Of a DNA stretch of 64,000 bases, positions 44,964-54,136 are shown piece by piece; position 1 is the first letter of the stretch, and every line of letters starts with the position of its first letter. Made by a program: the position numbers and the translations under genes. Under the pieces are notes generated by a model. It worked only from the letters and a program-made list of their open reading frames with translations. It was not told where the DNA came from and made no database searches. Source of the DNA: Mesorhizobium huakuii (GTDB taxonomy: Bacteria > Pseudomonadota > Alphaproteobacteria > Rhizobiales > Rhizobiaceae); assembly GCF_014189455.1 (NCBI RefSeq), contig NZ_CP050296.1, positions 5,142,001 through 5,206,000 of the forward strand. The letters are read 5' to 3'.

Positions 44964-45977
44964 ATGCGCGCCGTCGGCTATCAAATCCCAGCCCCCATCA
45001 CCGATGAGGCCTCCCTTGTCGACATCGACCTGCCCAAGCCGGAGCCGAAAGGCCGTCAACTGCTGGTCGAGGTGAAGGCAATTTCGGTCAATCCGGTCGA
45101 CACCAAAATCCGGAAAAGTGCCAAACCCGAAGCGGGAGCGTGGCGGGTGCTTGGTTGGGACGCCGCCGGTCGGGTCGCGGCGACAGGTTCCGATGCCAGC
45201 CTGTTCAAGCCTGGTGACGATGTCTTCTATTCCGGTGCGCTCGCGCCGCAAGGCACCAATGCCGAGTTCCACCTTGTCGATGAGCGTCTTGTCGGCCGCA
45301 AGCCAGGCTCGCTCGACTATGCGCCGGCGGCGGCGCTGCCGCTGACGGCCATCACCGCCTTTGAGGCGCTGTTCGACCGCCTTGACGTGAAGAAACCGGT
45401 CGTGGGCGCCGCGAATGCCATCGTGATCATCGGCGGCGCCGGTGGCGTCGGCTCGATTGCGGTCCAGCTCGCGCGCCAACTGACCGACCTGACGGTGATC
45501 GCCACCGCGTCAAGGCCAGAGACACGCGACTGGGTGCTGGATCTTGGCGCCCATCATGTCGTCGATCATTCCAAGCCGTTGGCTGCCGAGGTCGCTGCCC
45601 TCGGCATCGGCGCACCAGCCTTCGTGTTCTCGACGACCAACACCGACCGGCACCTGGCCGAGATCGCCGAATTGATCGCGCCGCAAGGCCGATTCGGGTT
45701 GATCGACGATCCCCAGACGCTCGATATCAATCCGTTCAAGCGCAAGAGCGTTTCGGTGCATTGGGAACTGATGTTCACCCGCTCGCTGTATGAGACGCAG
45801 GACATGGCCGCGCAGGGCGAGCATCTGAACGAGCTGTCGCGGCTTGTCGACGCCGGCACCATCCGCACCACCCTGGGCGAGACGTTCGGTCCGATCAATG
45901 CCGCCAATCTGAAGCGCGCCCATGCGCTGATCGAGACCGGCAAGGCGAAGGGCAAGATCGTGCTGGAAGGGTTCTGA
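44964..45977 (+). CDS. Zinc-binding alcohol dehydrogenase / quinone oxidoreductase family protein
   Basis: 337-residue medium-chain dehydrogenase/reductase. N-terminal GroES-like domain (EVKAISVNPVDTKIR, VLGWDAAGRVAATG) and a Rossmann NAD(P)H domain with VIIGGAGGVGSIAVQLAR. The usual zinc-coordinating His/Glu of alcohol dehydrogenases is not evident, matching the zinc-free quinone oxidoreductase side of the family. Preceded by GGAGACCAGA. It is divergent from the HxlR gene that likely controls it, and would detoxify quinones or reactive carbonyls. Confidence 0.92.
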   Translation: MRAVGYQIPAPITDEASLVDIDLPKPEPKGRQLLVEVKAISVNPVDTKIRKSAKPEAGAWRVLGWDAAGRVAATGSDASLFKPGDDVFYSGALAPQGTNAEFHLVDERLVGRKPGSLDYAPAAALPLTAITAFEALFDRLDVKKPVVGAANAIVIIGGAGGVGSIAVQLARQLTDLTVIATASRPETRDWVLDLGAHHVVDHSKPLAAEVAALGIGAPAFVFSTTNTDRHLAEIAELIAPQGRFGLIDDPQTLDINPFKRKSVSVHWELMFTRSLYETQDMAAQGEHLNELSRLVDAGTIRTTLGETFGPINAANLKRAHALIETGKAKGKIVLEGF

Positions 45978-45984
45978 ACAAGCG

Positions 45985-46641
45985 TTATTTCCGCAGGAAC
46001 GCCGCGATCTGGCCGAACACGTTGACGAACATTTCCTCCGTCAAGACACCGGTGTTGGTGTTGTAGCGCGAGCAGTGATAGCTCGAAAACAGCGTGATGC
46101 CGCCGGCCGGCAATTGCCCGCCATGTTTGAACGGATGGGCGGCAACGCGCCCGCCGAGCGCGCGCACGGTGGACTGGTGCGCGATCGATCCCAGCGCCAG
46201 CACGGCGCGCAGGTTTGGGAAGCGGGCGATCGTCGGCACCAGGAATGTCCGGCAGGTGGAGATTTCGGCGCCGACCGGCTTGTTCTCCGGCGGCACGCAG
46301 CGCACGGCATTGGTGATTGCCGTGCCGACGAGCTCCAGCCCGTCATCTGGCCGCGCTTTGAACTCGCCACGAGCAAAGCCGTGCGCGATTAGCGTCGAGT
46401 AGAGCAGATCGCCGGCATAGTCGCCGGTGAAGGGACGCCCGGTGCGATTGGCGCCGCGCAGGCCGGGCGCCAGCCCGACGATCAGAAGCTGGACGGTATC
46501 CTCGCCGCCCAATGGCAGGAAGGTCGGCACCGGTGCGTTGAACCAGGACGGCTCGCGCTGCCGCCACTGCGCAATGAAATCATGCAGCCGCGGGCAGAGC
46601 GGGCAGTCGCGGTTCGGTTCGGCAGCCGGAAGGGCGGTCAA
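45985..46641 (-). CDS. Family 5 (UdgB-type) uracil-DNA glycosylase
   Basis: 218-residue DNA-repair glycosylase. Motifs: GLAPGLRGANRTGRPFTGDYAG (about 56-77) and SSYHCSRYNTNTG near the C-terminus, both typical of family 5. All four Fe-S cysteines appear present: CPLC at 13-16, RCVPP at about 114 and STCRTF at about 129, in contrast to the glycosylase at 9260. The start is a TTG at 46641 with GAGG upstream (no ATG is in range). Separated by 11 bases from the NYN gene, so the two are probably cotranscribed. Confidence 0.92.
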   Translation of the reverse strand: MTALPAAEPNRDCPLCPRLHDFIAQWRQREPSWFNAPVPTFLPLGGEDTVQLLIVGLAPGLRGANRTGRPFTGDYAGDLLYSTLIAHGFARGEFKARPDDGLELVGTAITNAVRCVPPENKPVGAEISTCRTFLVPTIARFPNLRAVLALGSIAHQSTVRALGGRVAAHPFKHGGQLPAGGITLFSSYHCSRYNTNTGVLTEEMFVNVFGQIAAFLRK

Positions 46642-46652
46642 GGCGACCGGCC

Positions 46653-47234
46653 TCAGTAATCGTCCTCGTCGACTTCAGCCGGTTCGGGCCGGCGCACGGG
46701 CCGCTCGGAAGGATCACGGCCGACCTCGTTCTTCAGCGTCGTCAGGTCGATGAAATGGTCGGCCTGGCGGCGCAGATCGTCCGAGATCATCGGCGGCTGC
46801 GAGGCCATGGTCGAGACGATTGACACTTTGCGGCCACGCCGCTGCAGTGCCTCGACCAGCGTGCGGAAGTCGCCGTCGCCAGAGAAGATGACATAGTGAT
46901 CGACGACATCGGCGAGTTCCAGCGCATCGACGGTGAGCTCGATGTCCATATTGCCCTTGATCTTGCGGCGGCCGGTCGAGTCGGTGAATTCCTTGGCCGG
47001 CTTGGTCACCACCTTGAAGCCGTTGTAATCGAGCCAGTCGATCAGCGGGCGGATCGAGGAGTATTCCTGATCCTCGACCAGCGCGGTGTAATAATAGGCG
47101 CGCAAGAGATAGCCGCGCTTCTGGAAGCTCGACAAGAGCTTGCGATAGTCGATATCGAAGCCGAGCGCCCGCGACGTCGCATAGAGATTGGCGCCGTCGA
47201 TGAACAGGGCGATTTTTTCACGAGGGTCGAACAT
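46653..47234 (-). CDS. NYN-domain (LabA-like) PIN-fold protein
   Basis: 193 residues. NYN nuclease fold with acidic residues FIDGANLY (Asp), MDIELTVDAL (Asp) and FSGDGDF (Asp), which usually bind a metal; the C-terminal ~25 residues are charged and disordered (ending VDEDDY). Family members are thought to act on RNA. The pairing with a UdgB-type glycosylase next to rpoZ is a standard rhizobial arrangement. Function in vivo unknown. Confidence 0.93.
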   Translation of the reverse strand: MFDPREKIALFIDGANLYATSRALGFDIDYRKLLSSFQKRGYLLRAYYYTALVEDQEYSSIRPLIDWLDYNGFKVVTKPAKEFTDSTGRRKIKGNMDIELTVDALELADVVDHYVIFSGDGDFRTLVEALQRRGRKVSIVSTMASQPPMISDDLRRQADHFIDLTTLKNEVGRDPSERPVRRPEPAEVDEDDY

Positions 47235-47558
47235 GGAAAATATTCCTTTTCGAAAAATGCGGCCGTCTAAACGAAATGCGGTAGCGACTATCGGTCAGGC
47301 TCATAATAAACCGGCTGACCTTGTCCATCCGAGATAACGCCAGTTTGCTGGCAATCCAAGGCGAGATGGGGCAATGCAAGCAATTGTGATCGCGGCGTCG
47401 GACGCCATGGGCACAACGGCGTTTGCTTCAATCGGGTGTTTGACCACAGGATTGCGTGTCCTGCAGCGCCGACTTTGGCATGATGCTTGTATTTTGGCGG
47501 CGTTCGGGTTATGGACCGCGCCTGTTTCCATCAAATCCAGGCATGAAAGGGGCAGTCC
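47235..47558. promoter_or_regulatory. NYN-rpoZ divergent intergenic region
   Basis: 324 bases, no convincing gene (an ORF reading from 47374 overlaps promoter-like sequence and lacks protein features). It should contain the promoters of NYN and rpoZ; a TTGACC at about 47439-47444 is a candidate -35. Confidence 0.4.
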
Positions 47559-47960
47559 ATGGCCCGCGTAACCGTTGAAGATTGCATCGACAAGGTCGAC
47601 AACCGCTTCGAGCTGGTGCTTTTGGCCGGCCACCGTGCTCGCCAGATCAGCCAGGGCGCGCAGATTACCGTTCCTCGCGACAACGACAAGAACCCGGTCA
47701 TCGCACTGCGCGAGATCGCCGACGAGACGCTGTCGCCCGACGACCTCAAGGAAGATCTGATCCATTCGCTGCAGAAGCATGTCGAGGTCGACGAGCCCGA
47801 AGCCGATGGCGAGGTGATCGCCGACCAGACCGGCGCCGCCGTTGCGGCCGCCGACACCGATGACGCCGAGGAGAATGTCACGTTCGATCGGATGACCGAG
47901 GAAGACCTGCTCGCCGGCATCGAGGGTCTGGTTCCCCCGGAAAAGAGCGACGACTACTAA
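47559..47960 (+). CDS. rpoZ: DNA-directed RNA polymerase omega subunit
   Basis: 133-residue core polymerase subunit that aids assembly of beta-prime. N-terminal omega domain [29 protein letters not shown] and ARE-type region [10 protein letters not shown]; the C-terminal ~50-residue acidic extension ([11 protein letters not shown]) is typical of rhizobial omega. Preceded by AAAGGGGCAGTCC. It lies upstream of rsh, as in related genomes. Confidence 0.97.
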   Translation: MARVTVEDCIDKVDNRFELVLLAGHRARQISQGAQITVPRDNDKNPVIALREIADETLSPDDLKEDLIHSLQKHVEVDEPEADGEVIADQTGAAVAAADTDDAEENVTFDRMTEEDLLAGIEGLVPPEKSDDY

Positions 47961-48031
47961 GCGAGCGCTCTGGACCTGCCCGGAATACGTTTCCGGCACT
48001 TCCGTCCAGTCAGTTTCGTGGCTATCTATGA

Positions 48032-48059
48032 GATGCGCCGTACGCTAGTGCGGCGCATC
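48032..48059. terminator. Hairpin between rpoZ and rsh
   Basis: GATGCGCCG (48032-48040) pairs with CGGCGCATC (48051-48059). It ends 29 bases before the rsh start. No T-tract; may be a weak terminator or leader structure. Confidence 0.5.
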
Positions 48060-48088
48060 AATCATTTCAGCACCGCGAGATTCCGCCC

Positions 48089-50317
48089 ATGATGCGTCAG
48101 TATGAGCTTGTCGAGCGCGTCCAGCGCTACAAGCCTGACGTCAACGAGGCGTTGCTCAACAAGGCCTATGTCTATGCCATGCAGAAGCATGGCCACCAGA
48201 AGCGCGCTTCCGGCGACCCCTATTTCTCGCATCCGCTCGAAGTCGCCGCCATCCTCACCGAAATGCACATGGATGAGGCGACGATCGCTGTCGCCCTGCT
48301 GCACGACACCATCGAGGACACGACCGCGACGCGGGCCGAGATCGACGATCTGTTCGGTCCTGAAATGGGCAAGCTGGTCGAGGGCCTGACCAAGCTGAAG
48401 AAGCTCGATCTCGTCTCCAAGAAGGCCGAGCAGGCGGAGAACCTGCGCAAGCTGCTGCTGGCGATCTCGGAAGATGTGCGCGTGCTGCTGGTCAAGCTCG
48501 CCGACCGCTTGCACAACATGCGCACCCTCGACCACATGCCCGAGGCCAAACGCTTGCGCATCGCCGAGGAGACGATGGACATCTACGCGCCGCTGGCCGG
48601 GCGCATGGGCATGCAAGGCATGCGCGAGGAGCTGGAAGAGATCGCTTTCCGCTTCATCAATCCGGAAGCCTACCGCGCCGTCACCGCGCGGCTTGCCGAG
48701 ATTTTCGAGCGCAACAAGGACGTGCTGACCGACATTGAAAAGGCGCTGTCGGCGCTGTTTGAAAAGCATGCCATCAACGCCAGCGTGAAAAGTCGGCAGA
48801 AGAAGCCCTGGTCGGTGTTCCGCAAGATGGAAGCCAAGGCGCTGTCCTTCGAGCAGCTGTCCGATATTTTCGGCTTCCGCGTCGTCGTCGATACGGTCGA
48901 AGACTGCTATCGCGCGCTCGGCGCCATCCACACCACATGGTCGATGGTTCCTGGCCGCTTCAAGGACTACATCTCGACGCCGAAGCAGAACGACTATCGC
49001 TCGATCCACACCACCATCGTCGGGCCGTCGCGCCAGCGCGTCGAACTGCAGATCCGCACCCGCGAGATGAACAAGATCGCCGAATACGGCGTCGCGGCGC
49101 ATTCGATCTACAAGGACACCGGCGGCAAGACGAACGGCGCGGCCCATGCGATCTCGAAGGAAACCAATGCCTATGCCTGGCTGCGGCGTACCATCGAGCA
49201 GCTCGCCGAGGGCGACAATCCCGAGGATTTCCTCGAAAACACCAAGCTCGAACTGTTCCAGGACCAGGTGTTCTGCTTCACGCCGAAAGGCATGCTGATT
49301 GCTCTGCCGCGCGGCGCCACGCCCATCGATTTCGCCTATGCGGTGCACACCGATGTCGGCGACACCTGCGTCGGCGCCAAGGTCAACGGCCGCATCATGC
49401 CGCTGATGACGGAACTGAAGAATGGTGACGAGGTCGAGATCATCCGTTCCAAGGCGCAGGTGCCGCCGGCCGCTTGGGAATCGGTCGTCGTCACCGGCAA
49501 GGCGCGCGCCGCCATCCGCCGGGCCACCAAGAACGCCATCCGCAAGCAGTATTCGGGCCTCGGCGCGCGCATTCTGGAGCGCGCTTTCGAGCGGGCCGGC
49601 AAGAGTTTCACCAAGGAGAGCCTGAAGCCGGTGCTGCACCGGCTGGCGCGCAAGGATATCGAGGACGTGCTGGCGTCGGTCGGCCGTGGCGAACTGGCCT
49701 CAACCGACGTCATGAAGGCGGTCTTCCCAGACTACAAGGACGAGCGTGTCACGCCAGCAGCGCCCAAGCAGCGCGAGGAGGGCTGGTCGAAGATCCGCAA
49801 CGCCGCCGGCATGCTGTTCCAGATTCCGGGCCGCGCCGCGCGCAAGGACAAGGACCAGCCGCGCGACGGCGCCGTGCCGATCCGCGGTGTGCGCGGCGAC
49901 CTGCCGGTGCGCTTCGCGCCGGAAGGCGCGGTGCCGGGCGACCGTATCGTCGGCATTGTCCAGCCGGGCACCGGCATCACCATCTATCCGATCCAGTCGC
50001 CGGCGCTGCAGGCTTTCGACGACCAGCCGGAGCGCTGGATCGACGTGCGTTGGGACATTGACGAACGCACCAAGGAACGCTTTCCGGCGCGTGTCTCAGT
50101 CACCGCCATCAATGCGCCGGGGTCGCTCGCCGACATCGCCCAGGTCGTTGCGTCCAACGACGCCAACATCCATACGCTGTCAATGGTGCGCACCGCGCCC
50201 GATTTCACCGAAATGCTGATCGATCTCGAGGTCTGGGATCTGAAGCATCTCAACCGGCTGCTGTCGCAGCTCAAGGACAATTCGAGCGTCAGCGACGCAC
50301 GGCGCGTGAATGGCTGA
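48089..50317 (+). CDS. rsh: Bifunctional (p)ppGpp synthetase/hydrolase (Rel/SpoT homologue)
   Basis: 742-residue stringent-response enzyme. HD hydrolase domain about 40-150 (YFSHPLEVAAIL, LLHDTIEDT with the metal-binding HD), synthetase domain about 240-350 (GRFKDYISTPKQNDYRSIHTT), TGS domain about 395-455 (CFTPKGMLIALPRGATPIDF) and C-terminal ACT domain (about 665-740). Both active sites look intact, so it should make and break the alarmone. ATG at 48089; MM start. Sole Rsh seen in the window, between rpoZ and pyrE. Confidence 0.97.
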   Translation: MMRQYELVERVQRYKPDVNEALLNKAYVYAMQKHGHQKRASGDPYFSHPLEVAAILTEMHMDEATIAVALLHDTIEDTTATRAEIDDLFGPEMGKLVEGLTKLKKLDLVSKKAEQAENLRKLLLAISEDVRVLLVKLADRLHNMRTLDHMPEAKRLRIAEETMDIYAPLAGRMGMQGMREELEEIAFRFINPEAYRAVTARLAEIFERNKDVLTDIEKALSALFEKHAINASVKSRQKKPWSVFRKMEAKALSFEQLSDIFGFRVVVDTVEDCYRALGAIHTTWSMVPGRFKDYISTPKQNDYRSIHTTIVGPSRQRVELQIRTREMNKIAEYGVAAHSIYKDTGGKTNGAAHAISKETNAYAWLRRTIEQLAEGDNPEDFLENTKLELFQDQVFCFTPKGMLIALPRGATPIDFAYAVHTDVGDTCVGAKVNGRIMPLMTELKNGDEVEIIRSKAQVPPAAWESVVVTGKARAAIRRATKNAIRKQYSGLGARILERAFERAGKSFTKESLKPVLHRLARKDIEDVLASVGRGELASTDVMKAVFPDYKDERVTPAAPKQREEGWSKIRNAAGMLFQIPGRAARKDKDQPRDGAVPIRGVRGDLPVRFAPEGAVPGDRIVGIVQPGTGITIYPIQSPALQAFDDQPERWIDVRWDIDERTKERFPARVSVTAINAPGSLADIAQVVASNDANIHTLSMVRTAPDFTEMLIDLEVWDLKHLNRLLSQLKDNSSVSDARRVNG

Positions 50318-50347
50318 CATGGCTGATCTATCTGGGGGCAGGCGCAG

Positions 50348-50926
50348 ATGAAGACCGATGAAGTGCTGGGCATTTTCCGCGAGGCCGGTGCTGTTCTGGA
50401 GGGGCATTTCATCCTGACATCGGGCCTGCGCAGCCCGGTCTTCCTGCAGAAGGCAAGGGTGTTCATGCATGCCGACAAGACCGAGCGGCTGTGCAAGGCG
50501 CTGGCGACAAAGATCCGCGCCGCGGTGCCGGGCAAGATCGACTATGTCGTCGGCCCGGCGATCGGCGGCCTGATCCCGGCCTACGAAACCTCGCGTCATC
50601 TCGGCGTACCGGCGATCTGGGTCGAGCGGGAAGGGGGCGAGTTCCGCCTGCGCCGCTTCGAAATCGCCAGGGGTGCGCGCGTCGTCATCGTCGAGGACAT
50701 CGTCACTACTGGGCTCTCGATCCGCGAAACCATCGACTGCCTGCGCGAGCTTGGCGCCGAGGTGGTGGCCGCCGCCTGCATCATCGACCGTTCGGCTGGG
50801 AAAACCCATGTCGGCGTGCCGCTGATCGCACTCGCCGAATATGAGGTTCCGGCCTATCCGCCGGACCGGCTGCCGCCGGAACTTGCCGCGATACCGGCGA
50901 TCAAGCCAGGAAGCCGCAATATCTAA
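50348..50926 (+). CDS. pyrE: Orotate phosphoribosyltransferase
   Basis: 192-residue enzyme of UMP synthesis, joining orotate and PRPP. The PRPP-binding motif [17 protein letters not shown] is present, with [12 protein letters not shown] at the N-terminus for orotate. 30 bases downstream of rsh; possibly cotranscribed. Confidence 0.97.
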   Translation: MKTDEVLGIFREAGAVLEGHFILTSGLRSPVFLQKARVFMHADKTERLCKALATKIRAAVPGKIDYVVGPAIGGLIPAYETSRHLGVPAIWVEREGGEFRLRRFEIARGARVVIVEDIVTTGLSIRETIDCLRELGAEVVAAACIIDRSAGKTHVGVPLIALAEYEVPAYPPDRLPPELAAIPAIKPGSRNI

Positions 50927-50939
50927 CGAGGAGGTCGAA

Positions 50940-51320
50940 ATGATCGTTGGCATCGATCATTTCGTGTTGACGGTCGCGTCGCTCGAAGCAACCTGCGCCT
51001 TTTACCAGCGCGTGCTGGGCTTTGAGCGCATCGACACGCCGGGCCGGCCGACCGCGCTGGCTTTTGGCAGCCAGAAGATCAATGTCCATGAGATCAGCCG
51101 CACTTTCGAGCCGAAGGCGAAGGTGCCGACGCCAGGGTCAGGCGATTTCTGCCTGATCACCGAACGGCCGCTCGACGAAATCCGTGCCCGGCTCGACGCT
51201 AACGGCGTTGTGCTCGAGCTGGGACCGGTCGAACGCATCGGGGCGCAGGGTCCAATGATGTCTGTCTATTTCCGCGATCCGGACGGCAACCTTGTCGAAG
51301 TCAGCCAGTACTTGCGGTAG
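50940..51320 (+). CDS. VOC-family (glyoxalase-fold) protein
   Basis: 126-residue metal-dependent vicinal-oxygen-chelate fold protein: IDHFVLTVASLEATCAFYQRVLGF (first beta-alpha unit with the metal His), INVHEI (second metal residue region) and YFRDPDGNLVEVSQY with the terminal Glu. The substrate is unknown; fosfomycin-type, glyoxalase or dioxygenase-like roles exist. ATG 50940 has GAGGAGGTCGAA upstream. Thirteen bases after pyrE. Confidence 0.9.
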   Translation: MIVGIDHFVLTVASLEATCAFYQRVLGFERIDTPGRPTALAFGSQKINVHEISRTFEPKAKVPTPGSGDFCLITERPLDEIRARLDANGVVLELGPVERIGAQGPMMSVYFRDPDGNLVEVSQYLR

Positions 51321-51583
51321 TGTCTCAAGCATCCGGCTGCGACAATAAGCCGAAGGCATTCTCAAATTCGCCGTGATTGTCCGGTGTTGGAAGAGGGAAC
51401 CTTACCAAAAATTATGGCGGTGCGGTCGCTGAGCAGCTGGCCTTTGGTTGTTGTGGGGGTTGGAGATGGCTATATCAAAGTGGCGATTGCCTTTGGGCGA
51501 TCGTAAAGCGCAAGATGTGGCGGTCGAAGCCTGGCTGGAAACAGTCGGCATGTAAGCTGCAAGTTGTCGGGAATAGGAAAAGA

Positions 51584-52183
51584 GTGCTTTTTCGTCGCCG
51601 CAAGCCTGATGGCCTTTTTGAGCGGGTGCGCACCTATCTGTGGCCGCGCCGGTCGTTTTCGCGCTCGCTTCAGTATTTCTCCAAGCGCATCCTGCGGCTG
51701 AAGGCCACGCCGCATGCGGTGGCCGCTGGTGTCGCGGCCGGTGTCTTCGCTTCGTTCTTTCCCGTGGGCTTCCATTTCATCATTGCCGCCGTTCTGTGCT
51801 GGGTGATCGCCGGCAATCTGGTGGCGGCGGCGCTCGGCGCTGTTTTCTTCGGCAATCCGCTGACTTTTCCGATTCTGTGGGGCGCATCCTGGGAGACCGG
51901 CAAGCTCATCCTGCACGATCGCCTGCCGGCGCATGGTCCGCCAGCGCATCTGGGCGAGATGTTGCACACGCTTTCCTTCGCGAAACTATGGCATCCTGTG
52001 CTGGAGCCCATGCTGATCGGCGCGGTACCGCTCGGGCTGGTGTTCGGCCTGCTGTTCTACGGTGTGACGCGCTGGGGCATGACCGTCTTTCGCGAGCAAA
52101 GGCGCAAACGGCTGGCTGAGCGCGCAAGCCGTGGTCAGCAGCCGCCTCATCCCGGTGCGAGCATCGGTTCCGCCGCACGATGA
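51584..52183 (+). CDS. DUF2062 membrane protein
   Basis: 199-residue inner-membrane protein with three or four hydrophobic segments: [58 protein letters not shown]. The family-wide [15 protein letters not shown] motif is present. The GTG at 51584 with AGGAAAAGA is preferred; the upstream in-frame sequence is not conserved-looking. It overlaps acpS by 4 bases (ATGA), as expected for this rhizobial cluster. Function undefined. Confidence 0.9.
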   Translation: MLFRRRKPDGLFERVRTYLWPRRSFSRSLQYFSKRILRLKATPHAVAAGVAAGVFASFFPVGFHFIIAAVLCWVIAGNLVAAALGAVFFGNPLTFPILWGASWETGKLILHDRLPAHGPPAHLGEMLHTLSFAKLWHPVLEPMLIGAVPLGLVFGLLFYGVTRWGMTVFREQRRKRLAERASRGQQPPHPGASIGSAAR

Positions 52184-52593
52184 TCATCGGCATCGGCAGC
52201 GATCTGATCGATATCAGGCGTATCGAGAAATCGCTTGAGCGTCACGGCCAGCGCTTCGTCCAGAGGATCTACACCGAGGTCGAACAGGCGCGTTCGGAGA
52301 ACCGCCGTGCCCGTGCCGCCTCTTACGCCAAGCGCTTCGCCGCCAAGGAGGCCTGCGCCAAGGCGCTGGGCACCGGCCTGGCGCAAGGTGTCTTCTGGCG
52401 CGACATGGGCGTCGTCAACCTGCCCAGCGGCGCGCCGACCATGGCGCTGACCGGCGGCGCGCTGGCGCGGCTGCAAAAGATCCTTCCGAAAGGCCATCGG
52501 GCGGCGATCCACCTCACCATCACGGATGATTTTCCGCTCGCTCAAGCCTTTGTGATCATCGAGGCGTTGCCCGTCGAAGAAGCGCCACATTGA
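52180..52593 (+). CDS. acpS: Holo-[acyl-carrier-protein] synthase
   Basis: 137-residue 4'-phosphopantetheinyl transferase that activates acyl carrier protein. Motifs [17 protein letters not shown] (Mg-binding Asp) and [15 protein letters not shown] (Glu/Lys) are intact. The ATG at 52180 overlaps the DUF2062 stop, so translation is probably coupled. Confidence 0.97.
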   Translation: MIIGIGSDLIDIRRIEKSLERHGQRFVQRIYTEVEQARSENRRARAASYAKRFAAKEACAKALGTGLAQGVFWRDMGVVNLPSGAPTMALTGGALARLQKILPKGHRAAIHLTITDDFPLAQAFVIIEALPVEEAPH

Positions 52594-52670
52594 TTGCATC
52601 TGACGACCGGCATTGACGTTGCCCAGCGCGCGCCGAGACTCTATACATCCAACGCACAATCGAGGACGAC

Positions 52671-53420
52671 ATGAGCGTGGCTGAAAAATCCCAGAAGAAA
52701 TCCGGCGGGCTTGGCGAAACCGTCAGCGTCATCGTCCAGGCGCTTTTGCTCGCCCTGGTCATCCGCACGCTCTTGTTCCAGCCCTTTTCGATCCCGTCGG
52801 GATCGATGCGGCCGACGCTTCTGGAAGGCGACTATCTGTTCGTCACCAAATGGTCCTACGGCTATTCGCGTTATTCGCTGCCTTTCGGACCGGACATTTT
52901 CTCGGGCCGTATCTGGGGTTCCGAGCCCAAGCGCGGTGACGTGGTGGTGTTCAAGTTCCCGCCGGATCCGTCCGTCGACTATATCAAGCGGGTGGTCGGC
53001 CTGCCCGGCGACAAGATCCAGATGAAGAACGGCCAGCTGTTCATCAATGGCGTCGGCGTGCCGCGGGTGAAGACCGGCCAGATCGACAATCCCGATATCA
53101 CCGAAATGCCTCAGCCGATCGACGTCTACCGGGAAACCCTGCCCAACGGCGTCAGCTACGACACGCTCGACCTCAATCCGAATTCGATCGGCGACAACAC
53201 GCGCGAATTCGACGTGCCGCCCGGCCACTATTTCATGATGGGCGACAACAGGGACAATTCCGCCGACAGCCGGTTCACCGTCGGCTACGTTCCGGCCGAG
53301 AACCTGGTTGGCCGCGCCAACCTTGTCTTCTTCTCGATCGGCGGCAAGGCAAGCCCTCTCGAAATCTGGAAATGGCCGTCGCTGATGCGCGTCTCGCGCC
53401 TGTTCCATTTCGTCAACTAG
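52671..53420 (+). CDS. lepB: Signal peptidase I
   Basis: 249-residue inner-membrane protease that cleaves signal peptides from exported proteins, including the many secreted proteins in this window. An N-terminal membrane segment (about 20-37), catalytic Ser45 in PSGSMRPTL, general-base Lys about 106 in YIKRVVGLPGD, and box GDNRDNSADSR. Length typical of rhizobial LepB. Confidence 0.98.
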   Translation: MSVAEKSQKKSGGLGETVSVIVQALLLALVIRTLLFQPFSIPSGSMRPTLLEGDYLFVTKWSYGYSRYSLPFGPDIFSGRIWGSEPKRGDVVVFKFPPDPSVDYIKRVVGLPGDKIQMKNGQLFINGVGVPRVKTGQIDNPDITEMPQPIDVYRETLPNGVSYDTLDLNPNSIGDNTREFDVPPGHYFMMGDNRDNSADSRFTVGYVPAENLVGRANLVFFSIGGKASPLEIWKWPSLMRVSRLFHFVN

Positions 53421-53422
53421 GG

Positions 53423-54136
53423 ATGGCAGCGGCAAAACGGCTGACCGCCGACGCGCTCGCCGAAGCGCTTGTGGAACGCACGGGCCATGCCTTTGCCGAC
53501 CGCCAGCGCCTGCAGCGTGCGCTGACCCATGCCAGTGCCCGCGGTGCCAATGCCGGCACCGACTATGAGCGTTTCGAGTTTCTCGGCGACCGGGTTCTCG
53601 GCCTGGTCGTTGCCGACATGCTGCTGGCCGCGTTTCCCGATGCGGCGGAAGGCGAACTGTCGCTGCGGCTCAATGCGCTGGTCAATGCCGAGGCTCTCTC
53701 CGAGATCGCCGAACATATCGGGCTGCCGGACCTGATCCGCGCTGGATCGGACGTGCGCGGGCTCGAGGGTCGCAAGCGCGTCAATCTGCGCGCCGACGCC
53801 TTGGAATCGCTGATCGCCGTACTCTATCTCGACGGTGGGCTGGAGGCGGCACGCGCCTTCATCCATAAGTACTGGCAGCCGCGTTCGCAGGCTTCCGGCG
53901 CGGCGCGGCGCGACGCCAAGACCGAATTGCAGGAATGGGCGCATCAAGCGGCGAGTGCCGTTCCGGCCTACCAGATCGACAGCCGCGAGGGACCGGACCA
54001 CGATCCGCTGTTCACCGTCAGCGTCAGGGTTGGCGCTTTTCAGCCGGCGACCGGCAGCGGCCGTTCCAAACGTGAAGCGGAGCAGGCAGCTGCGGCTGCC
54101 CTTCTGCTGCGCGAAGGTGTATGGAACGCGGCATGA
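53423..54136 (+). CDS. rnc: Ribonuclease III
   Basis: 237-residue double-strand-specific RNase processing rRNA and mRNA. The signature ERFEFLGDRVLGLVVAD is at about 47-63; a second acidic site occurs in LRADALESLIAVLYLDGG; a dsRNA-binding domain lies at the C-terminus (PAYQIDSREGPDH, EAEQAAAAALL). The ATG at 53423 starts 2 bases after the lepB stop; an upstream in-frame ATG is inside lepB and rejected. The stop overlaps era. Confidence 0.97.
   Translation: MAAAKRLTADALAEALVERTGHAFADRQRLQRALTHASARGANAGTDYERFEFLGDRVLGLVVADMLLAAFPDAAEGELSLRLNALVNAEALSEIAEHIGLPDLIRAGSDVRGLEGRKRVNLRADALESLIAVLYLDGGLEAARAFIHKYWQPRSQASGAARRDAKTELQEWAHQAASAVPAYQIDSREGPDHDPLFTVSVRVGAFQPATGSGRSKREAEQAAAAALLLREGVWNAA

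Noticed and set aside
48062..49639. Minus-strand ORF of about 525 codons opposite rsh
   Set aside because: Shadow of the Rsh HD/synthetase domains; no independent motif or ribosome-binding site.
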